A stretch of 64,000 bases of DNA from Phytobacter palmae (lineage in GTDB: Bacteria > Pseudomonadota > Gammaproteobacteria > Enterobacterales > Enterobacteriaceae). Positions 55,344 to 64,000 of the stretch are shown here, piece after piece. How positions within the stretch are numbered: the stretch's first letter is position 1; each line of letters opens with the position of its first letter. The position numbers and the translations under genes are program-made. The notes under the pieces are model-generated. The model was not told the DNA's origin and did not search any database. It was given only the letters and a program-made list of their open reading frames with translations. The stretch is from NCBI GenBank assembly GCA_900112785.1, contig FONB01000004.1:310488-374487 (forward strand), read 5' to 3'.

Positions 55344-56834
55344 ATGAAAATGAACCCCATTCTGGCTATCGACGGTTACAAAGTTTCCCACCGGGCGCAG
55401 TACCCACAAGGGACGACGCAGGTCTACTCCAACTTTACGCCGCGCAGCGATCGCTTTTTCTCTTCTCCCGTGGCGGACGGCAAGCTGGTGTTCTTCGGGC
55501 TGCAGGGCTTTTTGCAGTGGTTTATGGTCGATTTGTTCAACGATGCCTTTTTTGCCCGCCCACAAGAAGATGTGGTGAATGAATACAAAGCGGTGATGGA
55601 CAGCTATCTCGGCCAGGACGCCGTGCCAGTGGACCACATCCGTGCGCTGCACAATTTGGGCTATCTGCCTCTGCACATTAAATCCCTTGATGAGGGCAGC
55701 ACAGTGCCAATGAAAGTCCCGGTACTGACCATCACGAATACCCGTGATGAGTTCTTCTGGCTGGTGAATTACCTTGAGACCGTGCTCTCCGCTGAATTAT
55801 GGAAAGCCTCTACTAATGCCACTATCGCGCACCACTACCGTAAGGTCTGCGAACAGTGGGCGGAAAAAACCTGCAGCGATATGTCGCACCTCGATTTCCA
55901 GTGCCATGACTTTTCTTTCCGTGGCATGGCGGGTCTCCAGGACACTATGCAGGCCGGTGCCGGGCATCTGTTGAGCTTTAAAGGCACCGACAGTATTCCC
56001 TCTCTGCTCTATGCCCGTGACTACTACACCGCAGGTGAAGACTATTTTATCGGCGCGAGCATTCCGGCCACCGAGCACAGCGTAATGTGCATGGGCGAGA
56101 AGGAACAAGAGATTGAAACCTTCCGCCGCTTGATAGTCGATCTCTATCCGCAGGGATTTGTCTCAATCGTCTCGGATACCTGGGATTACTGGCGGGTGAT
56201 GACGGAATACACCCGTGAACTGAAACAGATAATCCTTAATCGTGAAGGGCGCGTAGTGTTCCGCCCGGACAGCGGTGACCCGGTTGAGATCCTGTGTGGC
56301 ACCGGGGCAGATGATGATACGCGTGGCGATCGCAGCCCGGAAGAGAAAGGGTCGGTGGAAGTGTTATGGGAGATCTTCGGCGGCACCGTGAATGAGAAAG
56401 GTTACAAAGTACTCGACCCGCATGTCGGCCTGATTTATGGCGATTCCATTACCCTTGCGCGTGCAGATGAAATTCTGCGCCGCCTGGAAGCCAAAGGTTT
56501 TGCCAGCTCAAATGTCGTCTTCGGCGTGGGATCATTTACCTATCAGTACAACACGCGCGACACATTCGGTTTTGCTATGAAAGCGACCTGGGGCGCGGTC
56601 AACGGTAAAGGGCGGATGATCTTCAAAGAGCCGAAAACCGACAGCGGTCTGAAACGTTCGGCGCGCGGGCTGTTACGGGTAGAAAGAGATGCGCAGGGTG
56701 AACTGCAACTGCATGACGAACAAACCTGGGAACAGGAAAAAACCGGTGAACTGAAAACACGTTTCCTGGATGGCAAATTGTACAACGTTGACCATTTTGA
56801 GCAGATTCGCCAGCGCCTGGCCGCGCAGCGCTGA
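55344..56834 (+). CDS. nadV: Nicotinamide phosphoribosyltransferase NadV
   Basis: This 496-residue enzyme makes nicotinamide mononucleotide from nicotinamide and PRPP, a one-step salvage route like human NAMPT, bypassing the deamidation path. Recognisable family parts are the start NPILAIDGYKVSHRAQYPQGT, HDFSFRGMAG, PATEHSVMC with the catalytic His, and RPDSGDP. A GGGAGATAA ribosome site links it to the preceding gene. Salmonella and E. coli K-12 lack nadV. Confidence 0.93.
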   Translation: MKMNPILAIDGYKVSHRAQYPQGTTQVYSNFTPRSDRFFSSPVADGKLVFFGLQGFLQWFMVDLFNDAFFARPQEDVVNEYKAVMDSYLGQDAVPVDHIRALHNLGYLPLHIKSLDEGSTVPMKVPVLTITNTRDEFFWLVNYLETVLSAELWKASTNATIAHHYRKVCEQWAEKTCSDMSHLDFQCHDFSFRGMAGLQDTMQAGAGHLLSFKGTDSIPSLLYARDYYTAGEDYFIGASIPATEHSVMCMGEKEQEIETFRRLIVDLYPQGFVSIVSDTWDYWRVMTEYTRELKQIILNREGRVVFRPDSGDPVEILCGTGADDDTRGDRSPEEKGSVEVLWEIFGGTVNEKGYKVLDPHVGLIYGDSITLARADEILRRLEAKGFASSNVVFGVGSFTYQYNTRDTFGFAMKATWGAVNGKGRMIFKEPKTDSGLKRSARGLLRVERDAQGELQLHDEQTWEQEKTGELKTRFLDGKLYNVDHFEQIRQRLAAQR

Positions 56835-57045
56835 CTATTCTACTTCATTCCGGGGGCGCATCGTGCCCCTGGCATGCTACAGATTTTCCCTCCTTAAAAT
56901 GATCCTCGTCACAAATCATCACTTTGATTATTACTCTCAGGCTAACAATCGTCTTTTATCCTTAATTGATGCCTTTCTCACCAGCGCGCACACTTTACTC
57001 AGTGTTAAGCAAATCAAAATGATTCGCTGAATCAGGAGGTTAATA
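56835..57045. promoter_or_regulatory. mdcA upstream region with two AATCA/TGATT inverted repeats
   Basis: This 211-bp gap holds AATCA-N6-TGATT (56914-56929) and, just before the AGGAGG ribosome site, AGCAAATCA-AAA-TGATTCGCT (57008-57028, one mismatch). Both carry the same half-site with different spacing. The mdc operon of Klebsiella is controlled by the LysR-type MdcR, so these may be its sites; the second could also be a leader hairpin. Confidence 0.45.
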
Positions 57046-58701
57046 ATGTTATCTGGACAAACGCCAGAACGGGTCTGGAACACGCGACGCACGGAAAAAC
57101 AGCGTCGCCTGGCATCCGTCCCCGTACCGGGTAAGGTGCTGCCGACCGACGATCTGGTCGCCATGCTGGAAAAATTGATCGCTCCGGGCGACAAAGTGGT
57201 GCTGGAAGGGAATAACCAAAAACAGGCTGATTTTCTCTCCCGCGCGCTGGCGTCGGTCAATCCGCAAAAAGTCCATGACCTGCATATGATCATGCCAAGC
57301 GTCGGGCGCAGTGAGCACCTGGATATCTTCGAAAAAGGTATCGCCCGCAAGCTGGACTTTTCCTTCTCCGGTACACAAAGCCTGCGTATCTCGCAGTTGC
57401 TGGAAGATGGGCTGCTGGAAATCGGCGCGATTCATACCTACATCGAGCTCTACTCCCGCCTGTATGTGGATCTGTCGCCAAACGTGGCGCTGATTGCCGG
57501 TTATAAAGCAGACCGTAAGGGAAACCTCTACACCGGCCCGAGTACCGAAGATACCCCGGCGCTGGTGGAAGCTGCTGCCTTTCGCGACGGCATTGTCATC
57601 GCCCAGGTCAATGAACTGGTGGATGACGAATGCGATTTACCGCGCGTGGACATCCCTGGTTCGTGGATTGACTACGTGGTCGTGGCTGATAAACCGTTTT
57701 TTATCGAGCCGCTGTTCACCCGCGACCCGCGTCTCATCAAACAGGAACATATCCTGATGGCGATGATGGCCATCAAAGGCATCTACGCCGAACATCAGGT
57801 GCAGTCGTTAAACCACGGCATCGGCTTCAATACCGCTGCGATTGAGCTGCTGCTACCGACTTACGGCGAACAGCTTGGCCTGAAAGGCAAAATCTGCAAG
57901 CACTGGACGCTGAACCCGCATCCGACACTGATTCCGGCGATTGAAAGCGGTTGGGTGGAGAGTGTGCACTGCTTCGGTGGTGAGCTGGGAATGGAAGAGT
58001 ACATCCGCGCCCGTCCGGATATCTTCTTTACCGGCGCTGACGGCTCCATGCGTTCTAACCGCGCTTTCTGCCAACTGGCAGGTCAGTACGCGGTGGATAT
58101 GTTTATCGGTTCGACTCTGCAGGTAGATGGCCTGGCAAACTCGTCGACGGTAACCCGCGGACGTCTGGCTGGTTTTGGCGGCGCGCCAAATATGGGGCAT
58201 GACCCACATGGTCGTCGTCATGCGACGCCGGCGTGGCTGAATATGATCACCGAACCTGATCCCATGCAGCGGGGTAAAAAGCTGGTGGTACAGATGGTTG
58301 AAACGTTCCAGGCGGGTGCAAAACCGACCTTTGTGGAAACGCTTGATGCAGTAGAGGTGGCCAAAACGTCAGGTATGCCGTTAGCACCGGTCATGATTTA
58401 TGGCGATGACGTCACCCATGTCCTGACCGAAGAAGGCATCGCTTACCTCTATCGCGCTGAGAGCATTGAAGAGCGCCGTGCGATGGTCGCCGCCGTGGCA
58501 GGTATCACCGATATCGGCCTGGGCGTGGACGCCAAACGTGTTGCCGGGCTGCGCCGCAGCGGCAAAGTGGTTTACCCGGAAGATATGGGCATTCGCCGCA
58601 CAGAGGCCACCCGCTCGTTACTGGCAGCCAGCAGCGTGGCCGACCTGGTGGAATGGTCCGGTGGTCTTTATAACCCGCCTGCGAAATTCCGGAGCTGGTA
58701 A
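57046..58701 (+). CDS. mdcA: Malonate decarboxylase alpha subunit (acetyl-ACP:malonate ACP transferase)
   Basis: This 551-residue subunit swaps acetate for malonate on the enzyme's acyl carrier protein, starting each cycle. It belongs to the CoA-transferase-like family (with CitF). It starts MLSGQTPERVWNTRR after an AGGAGG site. It is the first of the mdcABCDEFGH cluster and its stop overlaps the mdcB start by one base. Confidence 0.96.
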   Translation: MLSGQTPERVWNTRRTEKQRRLASVPVPGKVLPTDDLVAMLEKLIAPGDKVVLEGNNQKQADFLSRALASVNPQKVHDLHMIMPSVGRSEHLDIFEKGIARKLDFSFSGTQSLRISQLLEDGLLEIGAIHTYIELYSRLYVDLSPNVALIAGYKADRKGNLYTGPSTEDTPALVEAAAFRDGIVIAQVNELVDDECDLPRVDIPGSWIDYVVVADKPFFIEPLFTRDPRLIKQEHILMAMMAIKGIYAEHQVQSLNHGIGFNTAAIELLLPTYGEQLGLKGKICKHWTLNPHPTLIPAIESGWVESVHCFGGELGMEEYIRARPDIFFTGADGSMRSNRAFCQLAGQYAVDMFIGSTLQVDGLANSSTVTRGRLAGFGGAPNMGHDPHGRRHATPAWLNMITEPDPMQRGKKLVVQMVETFQAGAKPTFVETLDAVEVAKTSGMPLAPVMIYGDDVTHVLTEEGIAYLYRAESIEERRAMVAAVAGITDIGLGVDAKRVAGLRRSGKVVYPEDMGIRRTEATRSLLAASSVADLVEWSGGLYNPPAKFRSW

Positions 58702-59558
58702 TGAAACTTCTGCCACAGATTCAGGTTGAAGGTGGTGCCGAATGGCTGGCGCGAACCGCCACGCAGTGTCTGATTGACGAAGCACGATTAAGCCCGAAAC
58801 CCGGTCTGGTGGACAGTCGCGGGAACGGCGCGCACCACGATTTAACGCTTGCGTTAATGGAGCAGTCTGCCCATAGCCTGACCCCGACATTTCAGGCGCT
58901 GGCGTTACAAAGCTGGCTGCGTCCGGCAGATATTGCGCTGCGACAAACCATCGGACGACTCGGTCGCGAAGGCGAACAGGCCATGATGGCGGCAACAGGC
59001 GGCGTGAACACTCATCGTGGGGCTATCTGGGCGCTGGGGCTGCTGGTGAGCGCGGTGGCGATGCTCGGTGGTGAGGCGACCGCGCCTGCTGTTGCAGCGA
59101 CTGCCGCCGCACTGGCGAAACTGCCGGATGACGCCGCGCCTAAAGTCTTTAGTAAAGGGCTTCGCGCCACGCATCGCTACCGTGTGCCAGGCGCCAGAGA
59201 AGAGGCGCAACAAGCCTTCCCGCATGTTTTGCAGTATGCGTTGCCGCAGTTGCGCTTGAGCCGGAGGAACGGTGGCAGTGAATCTCACGCCCGGATTGAC
59301 GCCCTGATGGCCATCATGACTTCGCTTACCGACACCTGCGTGCTCTCCCGCGCCGGGATGGAAGGGCTTAAGACTATGCAGCGCGGCGCGCGCGCCGTCT
59401 TAAGCGCCGGGGGCAGTGCGACCCCGAAGGGACAGCAGGCGCTAGGCATCCTGGATCGCCAGATGCTGGCGCTTAACGCCTCACCGGGCGGCGCCGCAGA
59501 CTTACTGGCTGCCACCCTGTTTCTTGACCGTATCGGGACGCCCTATTTCAAGCATTAA
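58701..59558 (+). CDS. mdcB: Triphosphoribosyl-dephospho-CoA synthase MdcB
   Basis: This 285-residue CitG-family enzyme makes the precursor of the carrier-protein cofactor from ATP and dephospho-CoA. Family motifs are LSPKPGLVDSRGNGAHHDL and the GGVNTHRGAIWALG stretch. Its start is coupled to mdcA (TAATG). Confidence 0.94.
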   Translation: MKLLPQIQVEGGAEWLARTATQCLIDEARLSPKPGLVDSRGNGAHHDLTLALMEQSAHSLTPTFQALALQSWLRPADIALRQTIGRLGREGEQAMMAATGGVNTHRGAIWALGLLVSAVAMLGGEATAPAVAATAAALAKLPDDAAPKVFSKGLRATHRYRVPGAREEAQQAFPHVLQYALPQLRLSRRNGGSESHARIDALMAIMTSLTDTCVLSRAGMEGLKTMQRGARAVLSAGGSATPKGQQALGILDRQMLALNASPGGAADLLAATLFLDRIGTPYFKH

Positions 59559-59567
59559 GAGGATGTT

Positions 59568-59867
59568 ATGGAAAAAATCACATTAACCGTGCCCGCCAGC
59601 CGTACCTTAAACGGCAAAGCGCTGGCAGGGGTAGTTGGTTCAGGGGATATGGAGGTGTTATTCACCGCCGACCAGAGCCAGACACTCACAATTGATATCA
59701 CGACTTCCGTCGATAACAGCCGTGGCCGCTGGGAAGCCTTATTCAACCGCCTGCAGACCGTCAGCAGCCTCCCTGCGGGCAAACTGACCATCCACGATTT
59801 CGGTGCCACGCCTGGCGTTGCGCGCATTCGTATCGAGCAGGTTTTTGAAGAGGTGAGCTATGCGTGA
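59568..59867 (+). CDS. mdcC: Malonate decarboxylase acyl carrier protein (delta subunit)
   Basis: This 99-residue carrier protein bears the phosphoribosyl-dephospho-CoA group on Ser25, seen in VVGSGDMEV. Acetyl and malonyl groups are held there as thioesters. It resembles CitD in size and role and overlaps mdcD by 8 bp. Confidence 0.95.
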   Translation: MEKITLTVPASRTLNGKALAGVVGSGDMEVLFTADQSQTLTIDITTSVDNSRGRWEALFNRLQTVSSLPAGKLTIHDFGATPGVARIRIEQVFEEVSYA

Positions 59868-60693
59868 TGATCGCAGTTTTATCGAACTAAAAGCACGCCA
59901 GCGCGCGCAAGCGCTGTTGGATGAGGGCAGCTACCGCGAACTGCTCGACCCGTTTGAAGGGATTGTCTCTCCGTGGCTGGGCGCGCAGGGCATTGTGCCG
60001 CAGGCCGATGATGGCATGGTGGTGGCGAAAGGGACCATCAACGGTAAACCCGCCATTGTTGTCGCCATTGAGGGCGCCTTTCAGGGCGGCAGTATGGGCG
60101 AAGTTTCCGGTGCCAAAATGGCGGCGGCGCTGGAACTGGCGGCGGAAGATAACCGTAACGGTATTCCGACTCAGGCGGTTTTGAGCCTGGAAACCGGTGG
60201 CGTACGTCTGCAGGAGGCCAACCTCGGCCTGGCGGCGATTGCGGATATTCATGCGGCGATTGTTGACCTGCGTCGCTACACCCCGGTCGTCGGGATTGTG
60301 GCCGGAACAGTGGGTTGCTTTGGCGGTATGTCTATTGCAGCGGCCCTGTGCAGTTATCTGATTGTCACCCGTGAAGCGCGTCTGGGGCTGAACGGCCCGC
60401 AGGTTATCGAACAGGAAGCGGGCATAGAAGAGTACGACTCCCGCGATCGTCCATTTATCTGGAGCATGACCGGCGGTGAAGTGCGTTATCAAAGCGGTCT
60501 GGTGGATGCGCTGGTGGGTGATGGCGTGAATGCGGTGAAAGCGGCAATGAACGACGCGCTGGCGAAAGGTGTGCCCGCAAAACACCGTACCGATAATTAC
60601 GACTGGTATCTCGACCGTCTGTCCCACTTCGACACCCGCAAACAGGCCGATACCGAACAGATTCACGCGCTCTTTGCCCGGGAGGTGAAATGA
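59860..60693 (+). CDS. mdcD: Malonyl-S-ACP decarboxylase beta subunit
   Basis: This 277-residue carboxyltransferase-fold (crotonase-like) subunit works with MdcE to decarboxylate malonyl-ACP to acetyl-ACP. The oxyanion-type glycines appear in VAGTVGCFGGMSIAAALC. The stop overlaps the mdcE start by 4 bp. Confidence 0.95.
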   Translation: MRDDRSFIELKARQRAQALLDEGSYRELLDPFEGIVSPWLGAQGIVPQADDGMVVAKGTINGKPAIVVAIEGAFQGGSMGEVSGAKMAAALELAAEDNRNGIPTQAVLSLETGGVRLQEANLGLAAIADIHAAIVDLRRYTPVVGIVAGTVGCFGGMSIAAALCSYLIVTREARLGLNGPQVIEQEAGIEEYDSRDRPFIWSMTGGEVRYQSGLVDALVGDGVNAVKAAMNDALAKGVPAKHRTDNYDWYLDRLSHFDTRKQADTEQIHALFAREVK

Positions 60694-61493
60694 TGAGTAA
60701 TGCAATAAGCCGTGGCGAACTCTGGCTGGAAACACTGGCCCCACATGCACCGCGTCTGGCAGGTTTATGCCCGTCCGTGCAGGTAGCCGATGGTCAACTG
60801 AACGGAGAAGCGGTGCGCTTTATCGCCGTTGTGCCGGATGTGAATAACCATTTCCCGCGCGCCGCCAAAGGCGAAGTGGGGCTGCTGGAGGGCTGGACAC
60901 TGGCGAAAGTGGTCAGCGAAACCGTAGCGACCGATGCTAACAGCGCCGTGAAACGTCCGATTGTGGCGGTAATCGACGTCCCAAGCCAGGCCTATGGCCG
61001 TCGCGAGGAGGCATTTGGTATTCATCAGGCGCTGGCCGGTGCCGCTGCGGCTTATGCCAACGCCCGTCTGGCGGGGCATCCAGTGATTGGTCTGATTGTC
61101 GGTAAAGCCATGTCCGGCGCGTTTCTGGCGCATGGTTACCAGGCCAACCGCCTGATTGCTTTTAACGATAAAGGTGTGCTCATCCACGCCATGGGGAAAG
61201 AGTCTGCCGCGCGGATCACCCTGCGCAGCGTAGAGGCGCTGGAAAAACTGGCGGCCACTATTCCGCCGATGGCTTACGACATCAGTAACTACGCCACCCT
61301 GGGGCTACTGGAGAATCTGCTGGATATCAGCAATCCGGATTCGCCATCATCGACCGATCTGGCGCTGGTGAAAACCGCGCTGCAAGAAGCTATCAACGCC
61401 GCTCGTCAGGACGCCACCCTGAAAAACCGTCTGGGTGCTGACAATCGCCGCAGCTCTGCGCTTGTGCGTGAACGCATGAAAGCGAGCTGGTAA
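60690..61493 (+). CDS. mdcE: Malonyl-S-ACP decarboxylase gamma subunit
   Basis: This 267-residue partner of MdcD has the second carboxyltransferase-like fold (IGLIVGKAMSGAFLAHGYQA). The complex is the cytosolic, biotin-independent type since no biotin-carrier or Na+ pump genes are seen. A second ATG at 60693 could also start it. Confidence 0.95.
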   Translation: MMSNAISRGELWLETLAPHAPRLAGLCPSVQVADGQLNGEAVRFIAVVPDVNNHFPRAAKGEVGLLEGWTLAKVVSETVATDANSAVKRPIVAVIDVPSQAYGRREEAFGIHQALAGAAAAYANARLAGHPVIGLIVGKAMSGAFLAHGYQANRLIAFNDKGVLIHAMGKESAARITLRSVEALEKLAATIPPMAYDISNYATLGLLENLLDISNPDSPSSTDLALVKTALQEAINAARQDATLKNRLGADNRRSSALVRERMKASW

Positions 61494-61511
61494 GTACAAA
61501 GAGACCTGCCA

Positions 61512-61564
61512 GATGCATCATCTCCGTGGGCGCAGTCGCTGTGCCCGCGCGGGAAGGTGCATCC
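61512..61564 (+). other. Imperfect hairpin between mdcE and mdcF
   Basis: GATGCA pairs with TGCATC at the base, and GGGCGCAG with CTGTGCCC at the tip. It lies 19 bp after mdcE and may lower read-through or protect the upstream mRNA before the transporter gene. Confidence 0.5.
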
Positions 61565-61622
61565 TGAAAATAATAATCATCGCACCAGTGCTAAACGTTT
61601 CTTTATTTATTACAGGTGATTT

Positions 61623-62582
61623 ATGACTTATGTAATTGTTCATGCCCTTGCACCGATTTTCATCATCATGTTACTGGGCTTCTGGGCGGGCAAGGCCAGG
61701 ATGGTGGATAACAAGAATGTTTCCCTGCTCAATATTTTCGTGATGGATTTTGCACTCCCTGCTGCGCTATTCAGTGCCACGGTACAAACACCCTGGACCG
61801 GGATCGTCGCCCAGTCACCGTTGATCCTGGTCCTGACACTGGCGATGTGGGTTACTTATGCGGTCATCTACTTCCTGGCGACACGCGTCTTTAAAAAATC
61901 ACCGCAGGACGCCGCCGTGCTGACCCTGACCGTCGCGCTGCCAAACTATGCGGCGCTGGGGCTGCCTATTCTTGGCAGCGTGCTGGGTGAAGGTTCTTCT
62001 ACGTCGCTTTCCGTCGCGGTGTCGATTGCCTGTGGTTCAGTTTTGATGACTCCGTTCTGCCTGCTGATTCTGGAACGCGAAAAAGCCCGTGCGCAAGGTG
62101 ATCACTCCGGCTCCACGCTGGCCATGCTGCCGGTATTGATGTGGCGCTCGCTGAAAAAACCGATTGTGATGGGGCCGCTGCTGGGTGTGATCCTCTCGGC
62201 GATTGGCATCAAAATGCCGGAGCTGCTGCTGGCGGCGATTAAACCGCTGGGCCTGTCTGCAACCGCAGCGGCGTTATTCCTGACCGGGGTGATCCTCTCT
62301 GCCCGCAAACTGCAGATAAACACGATGGTCATCACCTCAACCATCGCCAAACTGCTGATTCAGCCCTTTATCGCCTGGGGTATCGTGCTGATTTTTGGCC
62401 TGCACGGTGCAGTGGCGATCACCGCCATCCTGATGATTGCGCTGTCTGCCGGTTTCTTCGGCGTGGTATTCGGTAATCGCTTTGGTGTGCAATCGCCGGA
62501 TGCAGAAGCCGTGCTGCTGTTAAGCTCAGTACTATGTATTCTGTCGTTGCCGCTGTTTATTTCGCTGACCTCAGGAATCTAA
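61623..62582 (+). CDS. mdcF: Malonate transporter MdcF (AEC family)
   Basis: This 319-residue inner-membrane protein has about ten helices and the auxin efflux carrier-family layout, with a longer central loop (about 145-175). It brings in malonate for the decarboxylase. It is set off from mdcE by 129 bp with a hairpin, but only 3 bp from mdcG. Confidence 0.92.
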   Translation: MTYVIVHALAPIFIIMLLGFWAGKARMVDNKNVSLLNIFVMDFALPAALFSATVQTPWTGIVAQSPLILVLTLAMWVTYAVIYFLATRVFKKSPQDAAVLTLTVALPNYAALGLPILGSVLGEGSSTSLSVAVSIACGSVLMTPFCLLILEREKARAQGDHSGSTLAMLPVLMWRSLKKPIVMGPLLGVILSAIGIKMPELLLAAIKPLGLSATAAALFLTGVILSARKLQINTMVITSTIAKLLIQPFIAWGIVLIFGLHGAVAITAILMIALSAGFFGVVFGNRFGVQSPDAEAVLLLSSVLCILSLPLFISLTSGI

Positions 62583-62585
62583 ACC

Positions 62586-63200
62586 ATGAAAACATTACGA
62601 CCGCACGATCTTGTCTGGCTGGCTGACCGTAGCGCCCTGGAAGGCGTGACCGAAGCCTGGGTTGAAGAGATATGGCACCCTGGTTTACCGGTGGTGGTGC
62701 GGCGTGATGTGAATCCTAATGGACGCGTACCCGTCGGGATACGCGGTCTCAAACGTGAACAGCGCGCGGCGGCCTGGGTTGCTCCTGAGCACGTTGTCCG
62801 CGTCGTCTCTCCGGAAGAGCTCGCTGATACGCAGACGCTGGTACGTTCGCCATTTATCACCCAACCACCCTTGCAGGTCGCGTTCCAGCTGGCTCAGCAG
62901 CGCTGGCCCTGGGTCTGGGGAATTACGGGCAGTAGCGGTTATAGCCTGGCGACGGGGATTCCGGTTTTGCATGCGGCCAGCGACCTTGACCTGCTGATCC
63001 GCGCGCCGCAACCGCTGGCTCGAGAGGCGTTACTTCGCTGGCAGCAACAGATTTCAGGTGCCTTATGCCGGGTTGATACGCAGATCAATGTTCCGCAGGG
63101 TGGCTTTGCGCTGGCGGAGTGGCTGCGTGACGGCAGGGTGCTCCTGAAAACGAATCGCGGGCCGCAGTTGGTCAGCGATCCCTGGTTTGAGGGGAATTAA
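62586..63200 (+). CDS. mdcG: Phosphoribosyl-dephospho-CoA transferase MdcG
   Basis: This 204-residue nucleotidyltransferase attaches the cofactor made by MdcB to Ser25 of MdcC. It has a nucleotidyltransferase-like GITGSSGYSLATG and acidic pair DLDLLI. It lies between mdcF (3 bp) and mdcH (adjacent ATG). Confidence 0.93.
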   Translation: MKTLRPHDLVWLADRSALEGVTEAWVEEIWHPGLPVVVRRDVNPNGRVPVGIRGLKREQRAAAWVAPEHVVRVVSPEELADTQTLVRSPFITQPPLQVAFQLAQQRWPWVWGITGSSGYSLATGIPVLHAASDLDLLIRAPQPLAREALLRWQQQISGALCRVDTQINVPQGGFALAEWLRDGRVLLKTNRGPQLVSDPWFEGN

Positions 63201-64000
63201 ATGAAAATTCTGTTTACCTTTCCGGGGCAGGGGACGCAGCATCCGGGTATGCTGCGCGCGCTTCCTGGAACCGAACTGGCGCAGGCACGTGAGGTGCTGG
63301 GCGCAGAAATCGATACGCTGGATACTGCCAGCGCCTTGCAGCATACGCGCGCCGTTCAGCTTTGCTTGTTGATAGCCGGGGTTGCCTGGGGGCGTGAACT
63401 CATGCGCCGTGACGTTTCGCCCGATATCGTCAGCGGGCTTTCGATTGGCGCCTATCCGGCAGCGGTCATCGCCGGGGCGCTGGATTACGCAGATGCCCTG
63501 CGGCTTGTTGCTTTGCGCGGCGATTTGATGGAGCAGGCCTGGCCTCACGGTTATGGTCTGACGGCGATTATGGGCCTGACGCTGCAACAGGTGGAAACAC
63601 TCATGGAAGGGAGCGGGGCATATATTGCCAATCTGAATGCCGAGACCCAGATTGTGATTGCCGGTAGCGACGCGGCGATGGCGAATGTGGGGCAGAAAGC
63701 GCTCGCCAAAGGCGCGAATAAAGTTCGACGCCTTGATGTCAGCGTACCGTCGCACTGTGCGCTGCTGGCTGAGCCCGCGCAAAGACTGGCGGAGGCATTT
63801 CGCCACGTGACCCTTGCTCGCCCGCACTGCGCTTACCTTAGCGGTAGCACCGGACGTGTACTGTGGCAGGCCGATAAGATTGCTGACGATCTGGCAATGA
63901 ATATGGCGCGTACCGTACGCTGGCAGGAGGCGATGATTGCGGCAAATGAACGTGAAGCACGGCTGGCGATTGAGATGCCGCCTGGCGGCATACTGACCTG
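63201..64000 (+). CDS. mdcH: Malonyl-CoA:ACP transacylase MdcH (cut by window edge)
   Basis: The frame starting MKILFTFPGQGTQHPGML stays open to the window end, 266 full codons of the usual 300 or so. The GLSIG nucleophile elbow marks it as a FabD-type acyltransferase. MdcH loads malonyl onto newly made carrier protein, so that MdcA can then cycle it. A regulator such as mdcR would be expected beyond the window. Confidence 0.93.
   Translation, partial: MKILFTFPGQGTQHPGMLRALPGTELAQAREVLGAEIDTLDTASALQHTRAVQLCLLIAGVAWGRELMRRDVSPDIVSGLSIGAYPAAVIAGALDYADALRLVALRGDLMEQAWPHGYGLTAIMGLTLQQVETLMEGSGAYIANLNAETQIVIAGSDAAMANVGQKALAKGANKVRRLDVSVPSHCALLAEPAQRLAEAFRHVTLARPHCAYLSGSTGRVLWQADKIADDLAMNMARTVRWQEAMIAANEREARLAIEMPPGGILT

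Overview
The window is a chromosomal segment of an enterobacterium (Enterobacteriaceae, E. coli / Citrobacter / Salmonella / Enterobacter group). Gene order is almost that of the E. coli gntT to yheT interval, most proteins look close to their E. coli counterparts in length and sequence, and REP/BIME and ERIC repeats typical of the family sit between genes. The genus cannot be fixed by eye. I see no rRNA, tRNA, insertion sequence, prophage, integrase or CRISPR array.

Layout. 1-9.7 kb: gntT (cut by the window edge), nfuA with an IscR-type site, gntX, divergent bioH, a small secreted DUF1471 protein, the ferrous-iron operon feoABC with Fur and FNR sites, yhgF (Tex) and greB. 9.9-19.1 kb: ompR-envZ, pckA, hslO-hslR-yrfG, igaA and nudE. 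19.1-32 kb: mrcA (PBP1a) divergent from hofMNOPQ (PilMNOPQ-type DNA-uptake/pilus genes), then aroK-aroB-damX-dam-rpe-gph-trpS. 32-37 kb: the fructoselysine operon frlABCD with regulator frlR. 37-42.8 kb: nirBDC-cysG (cytosolic nitrite reductase, nitrite channel, sirohaem synthase) behind an FNR/NarL promoter. 42.9-53.5 kb: a solitary codA where E. coli K-12 has tsgA, ppiA with a Cpx box, the yhfG-fic toxin-antitoxin pair, pabA, argD, yhfK, crp, yhfA, prkB, yheU and yheT.

53.5-64 kb is an accessory block absent from this position in E. coli K-12. It first carries a NAD-salvage module: an NrtR-type Nudix/winged-helix repressor, divergent from a Prs-like PRPP synthase and a nicotinamide phosphoribosyltransferase (NadV). 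Two near-identical palindromes between them look like NrtR operators. A malonate decarboxylase cluster follows, mdcABCDEFG and the first part of mdcH. MdcA, C, D and E form the enzyme, MdcB, G and H make and charge the prosthetic group, and MdcF imports malonate.

Most genes are well-known families. The points most worth a second look are the NrtR/Prs/NadV control region, paired repeats that may be FrlR operators, nested palindromes in front of the stand-alone codA, a strong terminator inside the nir operon, an ERIC element filling the nirC-cysG gap, inverted repeats before mdcA, and the antitoxin and Fic motifs of YhfG-Fic. I did not find a system that I can claim is wholly undescribed.
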